Assembly: GCF_000423945.1 (NCBI RefSeq)
Contig: NZ_AUIY01000025.1
Span: 1 to 64,000 of the forward strand
From: Butyrivibrio sp. XPD2002
GTDB lineage: Bacteria > Bacillota > Clostridia > Lachnospirales > Lachnospiraceae
DNA: 64,000 nucleotides
Direction of reading: 5' to 3'
In this document: positions 1 to 9,979 of the stretch, in pieces
Layout of the letters: each line of letters begins with the position of its first letter
Position numbering within the stretch: position 1 is the first letter of the stretch
Notes under the pieces: generated by a model
Databases searched by the model: none
Seen by the model: only the letters and a program-made list of their open reading frames with translations
What the model was told of the DNA's origin: nothing
Program-made: the position numbers and the translations under genes

Positions 1-245
1 AACGGAGCGGAACCGTTGTCAAGGAAAACGTGGAATACCGAAGCGGCAGCGCCGCGAGGATATGCCGCGAAAGTTCCTTGACATAAGGTTCACGGATAAT
101 CCTGATACATTGGTCAGCAAGTGTGCTTGCTGGCCTGCTTCCGGCGAGGACGGGTGCGGGCAGAGCCCGCTTAACGGGTCAAGGGACTGGTCCCTTGCAG
201 GTTCTTAGGGCGGAGCCCTAAGCCCTCGGAGAGCTTGTCGGTATC
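1..245. repeat. GC-rich multi-hairpin intergenic sequence
   Basis: This stretch has no convincing gene. It contains a chain of inverted repeats: a 10-bp stem pairing 17-26 with 74-83, an inner GCGGC/GCCGC hairpin at 43-55, a 10-bp stem at 112-135 with one G-U, GCGGGC/GCCCGC at 156-170, a 7-bp stem at 180-197 and an 8-bp stem at 204-222. It is richer in GC than the AT-rich DNA at 245-447. It could be part of a structured RNA or the edge of a mobile element; it is cut by the window border, so its extent is unknown. Confidence 0.5.
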
Positions 246-394
246 AATATCTACATTTTCAAGGTTCTTTTGAGCCTTTTTTCTTTGGCTCATTTTTCCA
301 TAGCAGACTTTACACTATCGATAAGAAAAACTGTTTTATTTAACTTTCTGAGTTCAGTATAAACACCCCTGTCCAACAAATGTCCATCAAGGAT

Positions 395-436
395 AAAAAT
401 ATTTTCAAAATTTTTTATCGCCCTGAAAAGGCGCAT
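395..436 (-). terminator. Possible terminator of the ABC exporter operon
   Basis: On the minus strand a short GC hairpin (CGCC...GGGCG, about 419-434) is followed by an A/T-rich run containing several T. It lies directly downstream of the exporter stop codon. The stem is short, so this is a weak call. The rest of 245-447 shows only AT-rich sequence and another small hairpin near 270-292. Confidence 0.4.
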
Positions 437-447
437 ATATCTGTTTC

Positions 448-2235
448 TCACGCGGAATGTGCCATATCCCCAATCTGTGCGGTATACAGATGATAATAAT
501 CACCCTTCTTTGCCATGAGTTCCTCATGGGTTCCGCACTCTGTAATTCCGCCATCGTTTATGTACATGATCTTGTCACAGCCCGTGATGGTGGATAATCT
601 GTGGGCGATAATGAAGCTGGTTCTACCTGAGAGCATCGCATTAAGTCCGCGCTGTAAGTCCTTCTCAGTCTGAACGTCTATACTTGAGGTTGCTTCGTCA
701 AGAACCATGATCCTGGGATCAGATATCAGAGTTCTCGCAAAGGATATAAGCTGCTTTTGTCCCTGTGACAAAAGTGCACCTCTCTCCTTAACCTCTGTGA
801 GGTACCCCTTACTTAAGCCTGTTATGAATTCGTCAGCGCAGACAGTTTTTGAAACCTCTTTAATCTCCTTATCTGTGGCATCGAGCTTACCATAACGAAT
901 ATTGTCCTCAATGGTTCCTGAAAAGATGAAGCTGTCCTGAAGCATGATTCCCATCTGATCACGAAGCGATTTAAGGGTCACCTTGGAGATGTCCTGTCCG
1001 TCGATCAGAATCTTTCCACTGTCCACGTTGTAGAACCTTGAAACCAGGCTTACAATCGTACTCTTACCTGCCCCTGTGGGACCAACAAGAGCAACTGACT
1101 CACCGGGCTCCACAGTAAAGGACACGTCGTGTAGAACCTCCTTACCCGCTTCATAGGAAAAGGATACATTCTGAAATTCCACTCTGCCTTCTACGGGCTT
1201 GAGTTCAACAGCACCGGGTTCATCCTTAACTGTCACAGGCTCATCCATGGTCTCAAAAATTCTCTCAAGGTAAGCGATATTATTTATAAAGCCGTTAAAG
1301 ATATTACCAAGGTTCATGATAGGCTGCCAGAATCTTGAAGCGTAGCTCGATATTGCAACGATGGTTCCAAGGCTCTGATGTCCGTTTGCGAATATCACAA
1401 GTCCGAAGAAATAAATAGCTGCTCTTACAAACACAGATATGGTATCGATTCCCGGCCACACCAGAGTACTGTAGTAGATAGCCTTCATCCAGGTCTTTCT
1501 GCAGTCATCAGAGAGGCTTCTGAAAATCTTTGCATTTTCATCCTCTCTTGCGAATATCTGCGTAATTCTGGCGCCAACGATATTCTCCTGAAGATAAGCG
1601 TTCAGGTTTGAGTTTTTATTGGACACCATCTGCCATGCTCTTCTCTGTCTGTTCTTGATCCAGAACATGAAAACCATAAGAACCGGCACACCTGCCATTA
1701 CCACAAGGCTAAGCTGCACATCCACAAGGAACATGAAGATTATGATAAATATCAGGTTCAGGAATTCCAGCACGATATTTATAAGTCCGTTACTTAGCAT
1801 ATCCGAAACGGAATTTACATAGTTTACTACTCTTACAAGAATCTTTCCGTGAGGTCTGTCGTCGTAGTACTGAAACGGCAGTTCCTGCAGGTGCCTGAAC
1901 AGATCATTTCTTATCTGGTAGATGATATCCTGGCTCACATTCACCATGATTTTGGATCTTATCAGTGAAAAGAGCATGCTAAGCACATAGAGTACAGCGG
2001 ACAATATCACCAGCTGGAACAGCATCTGTCTGTTACTCTGAGGTATCGCTTCATCAAGCGCTTTTCTTACTATGACCGGATTTACCAGTGCCGTGATTCC
2101 TGCAATCGCAGATAACACCAGTGCCACGATCATAGCTCCCAAGTGTTTCTTAATATATCCCGAAGCCCGAAGCAAATGCTTTATGTCAAAGGGCTCCTCC
2201 AATAATTCATCCTGTTTATATGTATTTCTGGCCAT
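448..2235 (-). CDS. ABC exporter half-transporter, subunit 2 of a heterodimer
   Basis: A 595-residue half-transporter with six membrane segments in residues about 35-320 and a nucleotide-binding domain after residue 350. Walker A GPTGAGKS is at about 385, the signature appears as LSQGQ near 488, and Walker B VLDEATSS near 512 keeps the catalytic Glu. It belongs to the multidrug/lipid exporter family (MdlB, YheH and BmrC/D-like). The start ATG is 3 bp behind the stop of the upstream gene, with a G-rich ribosome site, so the two are co-transcribed and should form a heterodimer in the cytoplasmic membrane. The substrate cannot be read from sequence. The altered signature matches the degenerate ATP site expected in such heterodimers. 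Confidence 0.93.
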   Translation of the reverse strand: MARNTYKQDELLEEPFDIKHLLRASGYIKKHLGAMIVALVLSAIAGITALVNPVIVRKALDEAIPQSNRQMLFQLVILSAVLYVLSMLFSLIRSKIMVNVSQDIIYQIRNDLFRHLQELPFQYYDDRPHGKILVRVVNYVNSVSDMLSNGLINIVLEFLNLIFIIIFMFLVDVQLSLVVMAGVPVLMVFMFWIKNRQRRAWQMVSNKNSNLNAYLQENIVGARITQIFAREDENAKIFRSLSDDCRKTWMKAIYYSTLVWPGIDTISVFVRAAIYFFGLVIFANGHQSLGTIVAISSYASRFWQPIMNLGNIFNGFINNIAYLERIFETMDEPVTVKDEPGAVELKPVEGRVEFQNVSFSYEAGKEVLHDVSFTVEPGESVALVGPTGAGKSTIVSLVSRFYNVDSGKILIDGQDISKVTLKSLRDQMGIMLQDSFIFSGTIEDNIRYGKLDATDKEIKEVSKTVCADEFITGLSKGYLTEVKERGALLSQGQKQLISFARTLISDPRIMVLDEATSSIDVQTEKDLQRGLNAMLSGRTSFIIAHRLSTITGCDKIMYINDGGITECGTHEELMAKKGDYYHLYTAQIGDMAHSA

Positions 2236-2238
2236 TTT

Positions 2239-4023
2239 TTATGCCCCCATCTGAAGTTTTACAAGCTCAGCGTAGTAGCCGCCTTTTTCAATAAGTTCCT
2301 CATGTGTACCACGCTCAGTTATCTCACCGTGCTGCATGATAAGTATCTGGTCCGCATCCTTGGTGGTGGATATTCTCTGGGCGATTATTATCTTGGTGCA
2401 CTTAAAATCAAGATCTCTGAGGCTGTCCTGAATAGCTTTTTCAGTCTCAAGATCAACCGCTGATGTCGTATCATCAAGTATCAATATCGAAGGTCTGACA
2501 GCAAGAGCTCTCGCAAGAGATATTCTCTGCTTCTGTCCGCCGGATAATCCGACTCCTCTTTCGCCGACTATTGTTTCGTAGCCTTCCGGCATTTTGGCGA
2601 TAAAGTCAGAGGCCTGAGAGTACTTTGCATACTTCATGACATCCTCCTTGCTAAGAAGCTGATCACCGTAGGCGATATTGCCGTCGATGGTGTCTGAGTA
2701 AAGGAGCACGTCCTGAGTAGCCAGTCCTATGTTTCTCCTAAGCTGGTGCAGAGAAATGTCCTGAACATCAACGCCGTCCACAAGGACCTTTCCTCCTGTA
2801 GGCTCGTAGAACCTTGGAATAAGGTGAATCAGTGATGTTTTACCACAGCCTGTCTCACCCATGATAGCGATGGTCTGCCCCGGCTCAGCGGTAAACGAAA
2901 TGTTCTTAAGAACAGGGAGCTTACCATCAGAGTACTGGAAGCTCACATCCCTGAACTCCACCCTGCCATCGAATCTGTTGGGCATAAGAGCTGTATACTC
3001 CTTATCCACGATCTCAGGCTCTGAGTAGTAAATTTCCATAACCTTAACTGATGCTGCGGAGAATCTCTGGAACTCGTTCATTACGTTACCGAGCTGTCTC
3101 ATAGGGTTGGCAATAGCCCAAATCAGACCTGAAAAGGCAACGTACTCACCCATTGTCATCTGACCGTCCATGAGGAAAAGTCCGCCCACCAGAAGAAGGA
3201 TAACGGGAAGCAGATTTGCAAAGGTCTCTATAACAGGGAAGAACTTAAGCCATATCATGGCTGTTTTCTTATTGGTGTCCCTGTAATCCCTGTTGCACTC
3301 GTCGAAGGTCTCTATCTCGTAGTCCTCCTTGGCAAAGGCCTTAACAACACGGTTACCAGATATGTTTTCCTGAGCCATGGTGTTCATCTTCGCAAGCTTT
3401 TCCCTGAGGAGTGCATGCATGGGAGCAACCTGCATCTTGAAGGCCATTATTACAAAGAAAATAAACGGAGCGACTGCAAGAAGGCACAGTGCCATCTTCC
3501 AGTTCATGAAAATAAAGTAGATGCCCACAGCAAGAATCAGAGAAAATGCTTCAACAACCATTCTCACAACCCATGCGATCATGTGTCTTACAGCATCAAG
3601 GTCTCCGGTAACTCTTGTCATAAGGTCACCTGTCCTGTAGGTGCTGTAAAACTTCATGTCCTGTCTTTGTATTTTGTCGTAAATGAAATTCCTGATCCTA
3701 AACAGAACTCCCTGGGATACCTTCTCATATCCCACGCAGTCCACGTACACGATGATTACCCTGAGCAGGGTAAAGGATATCATCATGAAGATCAGTCTGT
3801 AGAATTCATCGGAATGCGAGCCAAAATAAGCCCTCGCCTCCGGCCCGGACAGAAACTTATCAACTATCTGTGCGGAAAAATAGGGAACTGTAAGCTGCAT
3901 CATGTTGTAGACAAATGTACCTGCTACAGCCAAAATATAAATCGCCCTGTAGCCCTCCATATTGTCCCACAGCCACTGCAGTCTGGTTCTCGGAAACTGC
4001 CAGTTTTTATCAGCGCTTTTCAT
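2239..4023 (-). CDS. ABC exporter half-transporter, subunit 1 of a heterodimer
   Basis: A half-transporter of about 594 residues. An in-frame start exists at 4092, but the ATG at 4023 has a good AGGAG site 5 bp upstream and gives the usual N-terminus. A six-helix membrane domain is followed by a nucleotide-binding domain with Walker A GETGCGKT, a canonical LSGGQKQR signature and Walker B LILDDTTSAVD. The residue after the Walker B Asp is Asp, not the catalytic Glu, so this subunit supplies the degenerate ATP site and its partner the other half. Family knowledge points to multidrug or lipid export; the substrate is unknown. It is the first gene of a two-gene operon with the 448-2235 gene. Confidence 0.93.
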   Translation of the reverse strand: MKSADKNWQFPRTRLQWLWDNMEGYRAIYILAVAGTFVYNMMQLTVPYFSAQIVDKFLSGPEARAYFGSHSDEFYRLIFMMISFTLLRVIIVYVDCVGYEKVSQGVLFRIRNFIYDKIQRQDMKFYSTYRTGDLMTRVTGDLDAVRHMIAWVVRMVVEAFSLILAVGIYFIFMNWKMALCLLAVAPFIFFVIMAFKMQVAPMHALLREKLAKMNTMAQENISGNRVVKAFAKEDYEIETFDECNRDYRDTNKKTAMIWLKFFPVIETFANLLPVILLLVGGLFLMDGQMTMGEYVAFSGLIWAIANPMRQLGNVMNEFQRFSAASVKVMEIYYSEPEIVDKEYTALMPNRFDGRVEFRDVSFQYSDGKLPVLKNISFTAEPGQTIAIMGETGCGKTSLIHLIPRFYEPTGGKVLVDGVDVQDISLHQLRRNIGLATQDVLLYSDTIDGNIAYGDQLLSKEDVMKYAKYSQASDFIAKMPEGYETIVGERGVGLSGGQKQRISLARALAVRPSILILDDTTSAVDLETEKAIQDSLRDLDFKCTKIIIAQRISTTKDADQILIMQHGEITERGTHEELIEKGGYYAELVKLQMGA

Positions 4024-4130
4024 AATTCTCCTCCAAAACTTTTTTAGCGTTAAAGGGTATTTAATCACGCTACAAGACATAATTCTAACCATTTTTTGTC
4101 ATGCCATAATCAATTTTTGTCGTATTATTA

Positions 4131-4173
4131 GCAAAAAACACCATCGAGAGGGTATTCCTTACCTCGATGGTGT
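4131..4173 (-). terminator. Rho-independent terminator after HD-GYP gene
   Basis: A 12-bp stem (AACACCATCGAG paired with CTCGATGGTGTT, 4137-4171) is followed on the minus strand by a T-rich tract. It separates the HD-GYP gene from the ABC exporter operon. Confidence 0.85.
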
Positions 4174-4180
4174 TGTATTT

Positions 4181-6589
4181 TTATTCGTATCTGATATTAG
4201 TCAGTGCTACCTGGTCACCTGAAAGTGCAACATATATCTCTTCCTGAGTATCAGGAACGATAGTCACGTTTCGTATTGCAATTCCACCATTTTCTGTGGT
4301 GATCGTAACCTTATTGCCTACGCGCTTAAAGTTAACCTCACAGTCATAGCCCTTCTTATTGATCTCCTTCCAATCATCCCAGGATTCGAAATCATCCAGA
4401 AGGTTAGTAACCATTTTATTTTCAGATGAGCCATTGGATGCCCAGTGTTCTCCATCAAGTCTGACAAGTGAAAACTCTCTGTAGTTTCCTCCATCTACCT
4501 TTGCATCATCTGAGTAAAACAGAATGATGTGCGGGCAGTGCCATACTCGTCTTGAAGTCGGAAGACTCATGGTGTGGAACTTGAGCTTCATACCATCTGT
4601 AACTGCATGGCCATCGGTAATTGCAGAATGGTAATCATCAACCTGAATGCTGGGTACATCGCCCTCAGGGCCATCAAGATAGCTGATCTCCTCAGCAATT
4701 CTGGGAATGTAGGTGCTTCCAACCTCCTCCTCTGACTGGTCGATCGATACATCTGTTATGTGGCAGTGCTCACCAGTAAGTGCCAGGTACAAAAATCCTG
4801 ATGAATCAGGAAGCGCTACTATAACTTCAACCGTTCTGTATCTGCATACGATTCTTATAAGGGCATGATCCTTATACTTAACAGCTTCGACAACAAATTC
4901 TGTCTCGCCTTTTTCCTTCTTAAGAAGATCAAGCTTTTCCTTATCGAAATTCCTTACCTCGGTTCTCATATCTCTGGCATTGCTGCAGACTGTTTTGCCG
5001 TCAAACCAGATATCACCATATTCGTGATAATTAAACAGCACTTTCTTCTTTTCATTGGTGTAAATATGTCCGTCAAGTGAGTCAAACAGGAGAAGTGCCG
5101 GCATTGTGATCTGACCTTCCTGAACATCTCCCGGTCGGCAGTTCATGTGAATCTTAGTTGTCTTCTTGGTAATAAGTATTCCGTCTGAAATATCGCTTCT
5201 GTATTCCTCGGGATTAAGACCGCTTTTTCCGGAAAGCTCCTTAACCTCTGCTCTCTCCTTCATCTGATAGTTGGAATCCATGTCGATAAGATAGAGCATA
5301 GTCTTGGCAAACCTGGGGTCAAACTGAGTTCCGGTTCCCTTTATTATCTCCTCGCGAACCTTCTCCTGTGGAACAATATCCTTATATTTTCTTGTGGAGG
5401 TCATGACGTCATAGGCATCTGCAACCGCAATAATTCTTGCAATTTCAGGAATGTCATCACCCCTCAGGTTATCAGGGTAACCCTTGCCGTCATATCTCTC
5501 ATGGTGATATCTTGCACCGATACGAAGATACGGGAAGCCTGTGATACTCGCCAGGATGTCATCACCGATGAGAACATGCTGCTGGATTTCCTCGTATTCA
5601 TCATCTGTAAGCTCACTGTTTTTCAAAATGATCTCGTCAGATATTCCTATCTTACCAACGTCATGAAGAAGTGCTGCGTAGTAGACTTCGTCGCATTCCT
5701 TCTCGCTCTTTCCGTTCAGCTCAGCAATTTTTCTGGCGTACTCAGCCACTCTGGAGGAATGTCCGTGGGTATTTTTATCCTTGGCATCGACTGCGTTTAC
5801 CAGAGCTCTCGCCGTCTGTTCAAACAGGGTCTGCATACTCTCACGCTCATTTTTCAGGTATTCGATCTCTAAGGTATTGGCGCGGTTAGCCGTCTCGTAG
5901 AGTTCCATCAGTGAAAAGGTGTAAACTACCACGATCATCAGCGTGCAGGCGATATTTATAAGAGCAAGTCCATACAGGAAAATCTGCGCAATAGCAGCAA
6001 TAATCGGAACTATCGGGAACAAAAGAAGGGCAACTCTTACGCGTTCACCGAAGTATTTGTAATAGTGAATGATAACCGTCATCTGAATCACCAGCGACAG
6101 TATAGGGAACAGGAAGCTTAATAGAAATCCCGGAGCCCGCTGGTAGCGGTTAAACTCATCCACTGTATAATAAAGTCCTGTAAACTGGGAAATTATAAGA
6201 AGAACTTCTCCAACAGAAATGAAGATTTCTACAAATCTCAAACGGAGAGGTGCGTCTTTAAGTCCGCCCTCAGTTTTAAGCATATTGGAAAGATACAGAT
6301 TAAAAGCGTGAACGATGGAAATTGTAAAGAAATAAACGAGGAAATTACATACACGCACCATCCAGAACGCCAGGGTGGACTGATCTCCGCGGTACATATA
6401 TGCAAATCTGTCAGCCAGCAAAAGAAGCATTCCTGACAGGGACAGATACACAACATAGCCCTTTCTTCTGCGAGGCATGTTCTGCGACATCATTGAAAAA
6501 AAGGAAATAATTCCGCAGATTCCACTTAAGAAAAGCATTATATCCTGTTGGTTTGCCCTAAAAAACTCTATCATTACCATACTCTCCAA
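4181..6589 (-). CDS. Membrane HD-GYP cyclic-di-GMP phosphodiesterase with duplicated C-terminal domain
   Basis: An 802-residue protein. Residues about 15-245 form seven or eight hydrophobic segments, like a 7TM sensory region. A short helix follows, then an HD-GYP domain at about 270-440 with HDVGKIGIS and HHERYDGKGYPDNL, the metal and GYP signatures of cyclic-di-GMP hydrolases. After residue 460 come two related modules of about 150 residues (about 465-612 and 650-802), both with a MPALLLF/CPHIILF-type strand and a LYLALTGE/IYVALSGD-type ending; I do not recognise them. As the HD-GYP domain is cytoplasmic, these modules should be too. It sits downstream of the FIST and chemoreceptor-like genes, behind a terminator-like hairpin. 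Confidence 0.9.
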   Translation of the reverse strand: MESMVMIEFFRANQQDIMLFLSGICGIISFFSMMSQNMPRRRKGYVVYLSLSGMLLLLADRFAYMYRGDQSTLAFWMVRVCNFLVYFFTISIVHAFNLYLSNMLKTEGGLKDAPLRLRFVEIFISVGEVLLIISQFTGLYYTVDEFNRYQRAPGFLLSFLFPILSLVIQMTVIIHYYKYFGERVRVALLLFPIVPIIAAIAQIFLYGLALINIACTLMIVVVYTFSLMELYETANRANTLEIEYLKNERESMQTLFEQTARALVNAVDAKDKNTHGHSSRVAEYARKIAELNGKSEKECDEVYYAALLHDVGKIGISDEIILKNSELTDDEYEEIQQHVLIGDDILASITGFPYLRIGARYHHERYDGKGYPDNLRGDDIPEIARIIAVADAYDVMTSTRKYKDIVPQEKVREEIIKGTGTQFDPRFAKTMLYLIDMDSNYQMKERAEVKELSGKSGLNPEEYRSDISDGILITKKTTKIHMNCRPGDVQEGQITMPALLLFDSLDGHIYTNEKKKVLFNYHEYGDIWFDGKTVCSNARDMRTEVRNFDKEKLDLLKKEKGETEFVVEAVKYKDHALIRIVCRYRTVEVIVALPDSSGFLYLALTGEHCHITDVSIDQSEEEVGSTYIPRIAEEISYLDGPEGDVPSIQVDDYHSAITDGHAVTDGMKLKFHTMSLPTSRRVWHCPHIILFYSDDAKVDGGNYREFSLVRLDGEHWASNGSSENKMVTNLLDDFESWDDWKEINKKGYDCEVNFKRVGNKVTITTENGGIAIRNVTIVPDTQEEIYVALSGDQVALTNIRYE

Positions 6590-6591
6590 TA

Positions 6592-6628
6592 AAAATAATC
6601 CCCTATCTATGAAGTATAGAGGATTATT
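6592..6628 (-). terminator. Terminator-like hairpin between chemoreceptor-like and HD-GYP genes
   Basis: Minus-strand AATAATCC...GGATTATT stem with an inner CTATA/TATAG helix, followed by T-rich sequence. It lies between two genes read in the same direction, so it may end or attenuate read-through into the HD-GYP gene. Confidence 0.7.
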
Positions 6629-6675
6629 CTTAATTTTTAAAGGAGTTATGTATGTAAATTCAACTTATTTTTAAT

Positions 6676-7638
6676 TTATTTCTTATCTCTGACAATAGGC
6701 TCAATCTGAGATGTCAGATTATCGATGTGCTCGAATACGCTACTCTTTGTCGTTCCAAGAGCATTTACTCTCTCAAGCTGGCTTACAAGGGCATCATACT
6801 TATTGTTGATATCCGTGAAGCTGTTGCCGATTCTTCCGAGCTCATCGGATGCTGCGTCAGCTGTATCAGCAATCTCCTGCTGAACTGCATTTGCTCCGTT
6901 TGCACTCTCGATGATCTCATCGAAGGTTGCATTGGTCTCCTCAACCTCCTGGATACTCTTATCCATGGCAGCGATTGAATTCTGGATGTTTTCAGAAAGT
7001 CTCTCACTTTCCTGTCCTGCTGCATCGATGGAAGCATTAACCTGGCTGATCATTACCTTGATCTCATCTGCCAGCTCTCTAACCTCTGTTGCAACTACGG
7101 CGAAGCCTTTTCCTGCAGCACCTGCTCTTGCAGCCTCGATTGAAGCATTAAGGGCGAGGAGGTTAGTCTGTGTTGCGATTCCGATGATCTTTTTCATGTA
7201 ATCGGAGATCTGATCAACGGCGTTCTTGAAGTTTTCATAGCTCTGGGTCATCTCATCGAAGGTTGCTCTAACCTCATTGGAGCTGTCCTTAAGCTCTGAT
7301 ACCTTGTTCTGTGCATTCTGAACGCTGTTAAGAATATTTACCTTAACATCCTCGAATTTACCTGCGCTTTCATTGACAGCTGCAAACATCTCATTGAAGG
7401 CATCCATCTCGCTTCTCAGCTGAGTGTTACTCTCAATTACGTTCTCAACGGCTTCTCCCATATCATGGATTTCCGTAAGAGCAGTAACCTCATTATGTAC
7501 AAGCTCCTTCTGGAAGGTCTTTATAGAATCGGCAATGTAGATAAGAGAATCTCTTTTTTCCGCATCAATTTCTCCCTTTACCGGCTGGACTTCGGCTATC
7601 GGTTCTTCTGTTTTCTTTCTAAAGATATCTGTAAGCAT
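6676..7638 (-). CDS. Soluble methyl-accepting chemotaxis-type signalling protein
   Basis: About 320 residues from the ATG at 7638, which has GAGGGAG upstream; an earlier in-frame start at 7671 lacks a site. No membrane segment, signal peptide or HAMP domain is visible. The protein is nearly all helical coiled coil and contains the chemoreceptor hairpin tip core ([20 protein letters not shown], then [13 protein letters not shown]). It should therefore contact CheA/CheW in the cytoplasm. It has no sensory domain of its own; the FIST protein encoded 20 bp upstream is the obvious candidate sensor. I infer that the two act as a split receptor. Confidence 0.88.
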   Translation of the reverse strand: MLTDIFRKKTEEPIAEVQPVKGEIDAEKRDSLIYIADSIKTFQKELVHNEVTALTEIHDMGEAVENVIESNTQLRSEMDAFNEMFAAVNESAGKFEDVKVNILNSVQNAQNKVSELKDSSNEVRATFDEMTQSYENFKNAVDQISDYMKKIIGIATQTNLLALNASIEAARAGAAGKGFAVVATEVRELADEIKVMISQVNASIDAAGQESERLSENIQNSIAAMDKSIQEVEETNATFDEIIESANGANAVQQEIADTADAASDELGRIGNSFTDINNKYDALVSQLERVNALGTTKSSVFEHIDNLTSQIEPIVRDKK

Positions 7639-7657
7639 ATTATTCTCCCTCTGTATA

Positions 7658-8716
7658 TCATTCAAATACAACGCATGTCATCGTCTGATTTACGAACTGG
7701 CTGTTATAATGCTCTCCAAATCCGATAAGTCCGCAGGATGGTCCAAGGGATGCTACCTTATTAAGATAAGTATTCATCTCGCCTCGTCCATTTAATACAA
7801 GATAACGGAATATGCAGTTTACGGAATAAATGCCTGAAACCCTGCTGAAATCGCTCCTGATCCTGTCTATGGTATGCTGGGCAACTTCCATGGGCTCCTT
7901 CATCTCAAGGAGTGTGAGAATGTCAGAGTCATTGATCTGTCTATAAAGGATAAGGCCGCTTCCTGAAACGTCCTTAATAGAGCATATGCATACGTCTTTT
8001 CCGATCATCTTTCCAAGAGGATTCTGGAAGGTCTGGTCTATGATCTCCTTATCGGTTTTTACTCCGGTGAGATCCATATAAACCTGCTTTGCAGAACGGC
8101 CATTAAGCTCTCCAAGATAATACTTTGCCTTATCTGTCTTGGATGCAACCAGCTGTCTGTTATCCTTGGGCTCGTAGATATTCTCCTTATAGGTCTTAAC
8201 CTTTCCGCCCTCATTTTTGATGACTGCATAGGTCATTGCATCTTCATATACCTTACCGTTAACGGAAACCTTGCCGGCATCACCAGTTGCTCCCATAACC
8301 TGAAGATTATATTTATCAATAAGTCCTCTAAGGGTTGTAAGAACAGCAGCATCATTTCCTGCACAGAAATCAATTATCGCTGTATTCTCCTTACCGGGCT
8401 TAATCTCTTCTATATCCTTCTGCAATCTGTGGATATAACGGGCAGGCATTTTTGATACGTTCTCAAGGACTCCAGTCTTCACCTTTACGCCTTCAGTAAA
8501 AGCGGTAACTAAAATGCCCTTCTCGAGCATAGCTGAATCATACGACATTCCGACACAGCCGATACTGGGAACACCTGGGAATTTCTTTTCAATCTCTGCT
8601 ACGCTGGCATCAAAATGATCAGCGTCACAGGTAAAAATAAGTAACTTTGGTGCCGTCACTCCTTTTACAGCTTCAGCCACATTTGCTGATGCACTTTTTC
8701 CGTTTATCATTTTCAT
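7658..8716 (-). CDS. FIST domain sensory protein
   Basis: About 352 residues from the ATG at 8716, chosen because AGGAG lies 9-10 bp upstream; a start at 8752 has no such site. The N-terminal half fits FIST_N ([11 protein letters not shown], then [14 protein letters not shown]) and the C-terminal half FIST_C (DREI-type region, [19 protein letters not shown] near the end). FIST domains are ligand sensors, thought to bind small molecules such as amino acids, and occur beside chemotaxis and cyclic-di-GMP proteins. No membrane segment is seen. It is the first gene of a set with the chemoreceptor-like gene, with a 19-bp gap. Confidence 0.88.
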   Translation of the reverse strand: MKMINGKSASANVAEAVKGVTAPKLLIFTCDADHFDASVAEIEKKFPGVPSIGCVGMSYDSAMLEKGILVTAFTEGVKVKTGVLENVSKMPARYIHRLQKDIEEIKPGKENTAIIDFCAGNDAAVLTTLRGLIDKYNLQVMGATGDAGKVSVNGKVYEDAMTYAVIKNEGGKVKTYKENIYEPKDNRQLVASKTDKAKYYLGELNGRSAKQVYMDLTGVKTDKEIIDQTFQNPLGKMIGKDVCICSIKDVSGSGLILYRQINDSDILTLLEMKEPMEVAQHTIDRIRSDFSRVSGIYSVNCIFRYLVLNGRGEMNTYLNKVASLGPSCGLIGFGEHYNSQFVNQTMTCVVFE

Positions 8717-8920
8717 AAGGCATTTTCTCCTATAAATTTGGAAACACTGCATATGCTAAAAATAACACTTACTCCAATAATAATTTTATCATCATTATAT
8801 TATGAGTAACAATGCCCTAAAAACTATATTTCATTAAACAATCTCTTAAAATTTCATAAATTCACCCCAAATGTGGTAAAATTATAGTGTATAAATTTAA
8901 TTATTAGGACTATTTAAGCT

Positions 8921-9979
8921 ATGCCAAGAAAAGACAACAATGCTTTTTACCTAATTAGATATTTCGCTGCCTTCTGCGTGATGTGCCTGCACTTCACCGG
9001 ATACATGCGTATTCGCGTGCCTGATCACTTCGGTACCATCAGTGTTTTCAGGTCTGCAATCGACTTTTATCAGCCAACAGTTATCCTGTTTGCGATAAGC
9101 GGTTTTCTTATATCCGCATCGCTCGAGCGCTCAGGTCCTGATGCTGCAGCCTACTTCAAAAAGAGGTTCCTTCGTCTGTACCCGGAGCTATGGCTCAGTA
9201 TGGCTGTTTATCTTGGTGTGCTGTTTCTGGTTGTTCCAAAGAAGTTTGATCTATCAATAATTCCCTGGATTTTCATTCAGGGTGCAGGCTTTGCCCAGAC
9301 GCCCTATTGTATGGAGAAATTCGCCACAGGCAGCATAAATGGCCCCATATGGTACATTACAGTCATTATCCAGCTCTACATCCTTATATTTTTGTTTAAG
9401 CTTATTACGAAAAATTCGAAGTCACCACTCCTATACGGAGTTACCTGCTTCATCCTTTCTCTGGGTAATATAGCTGCCTTCTTTTGCAAGGATTCGCTCT
9501 CAGAGATGGGACAGAAAATCCTTGAAAGAAGCTTTATTCCTTACGCAGTGTGGTTTTTCATAGGTGTCCTCTGTCAGACCTTAAGGCTCTATAACAGGAA
9601 CTATACGAATCTGGTTCTTGCTATTTTGTTAATGCTCCACTCCGTCATAAGAATCACGAGATTTGGGGATCACGGCTACTACACAGGACTTATAACAGGC
9701 ATGGCCGCAGCAGCTATTGCTGTCCTTGCAGCCCACCTCATTCAGCCTGACAAATTCAAGCCCTTTATAAAAAAGCTCCTAAGTCCTCTGGAAAAAATTG
9801 ATATAACCTACGGCATGTATCTTTATCACTGGCTTTTCCTGAATCTTCTTCTTCACTATAAGCTCTACGATAAATACCATTGGACTGTATGCTTTTTAAT
9901 GTACCTTGCGGCAACTCTTATATTTGCCTATGCTTCCCACAAGGTTTGCAAAGTAATAATGAGTTCCATAAAAAGATAA
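8921..9979 (+). CDS. Membrane acyltransferase 3 family (OafA/WecH-like)
   Basis: A 352-residue polytopic membrane protein with about ten hydrophobic segments. The N-terminus reads YLIRYFAAFCVMCLHFTGY, with the conserved Arg and the catalytic-type His of acyltransferase 3. The motif RRFLRLYPELWLS-like (KKRFLRLYPELWLSMAVYL) near residue 85 and YGMYLYHWLF near residue 300 support the family. Members O-acetylate or acylate cell-surface glycans; the acceptor is not known here. It is the only plus-strand gene between the FIST and nucleotidase genes, so it is a single-gene unit with its own terminator. Confidence 0.88.
   Translation: MPRKDNNAFYLIRYFAAFCVMCLHFTGYMRIRVPDHFGTISVFRSAIDFYQPTVILFAISGFLISASLERSGPDAAAYFKKRFLRLYPELWLSMAVYLGVLFLVVPKKFDLSIIPWIFIQGAGFAQTPYCMEKFATGSINGPIWYITVIIQLYILIFLFKLITKNSKSPLLYGVTCFILSLGNIAAFFCKDSLSEMGQKILERSFIPYAVWFFIGVLCQTLRLYNRNYTNLVLAILLMLHSVIRITRFGDHGYYTGLITGMAAAAIAVLAAHLIQPDKFKPFIKKLLSPLEKIDITYGMYLYHWLFLNLLLHYKLYDKYHWTVCFLMYLAATLIFAYASHKVCKVIMSSIKR

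Noticed and set aside
3415..4047. 210-residue plus-strand ORF opposite the ABC exporter gene
   Set aside because: The minus-strand frame has full ABC transporter motifs; the plus frame has none.
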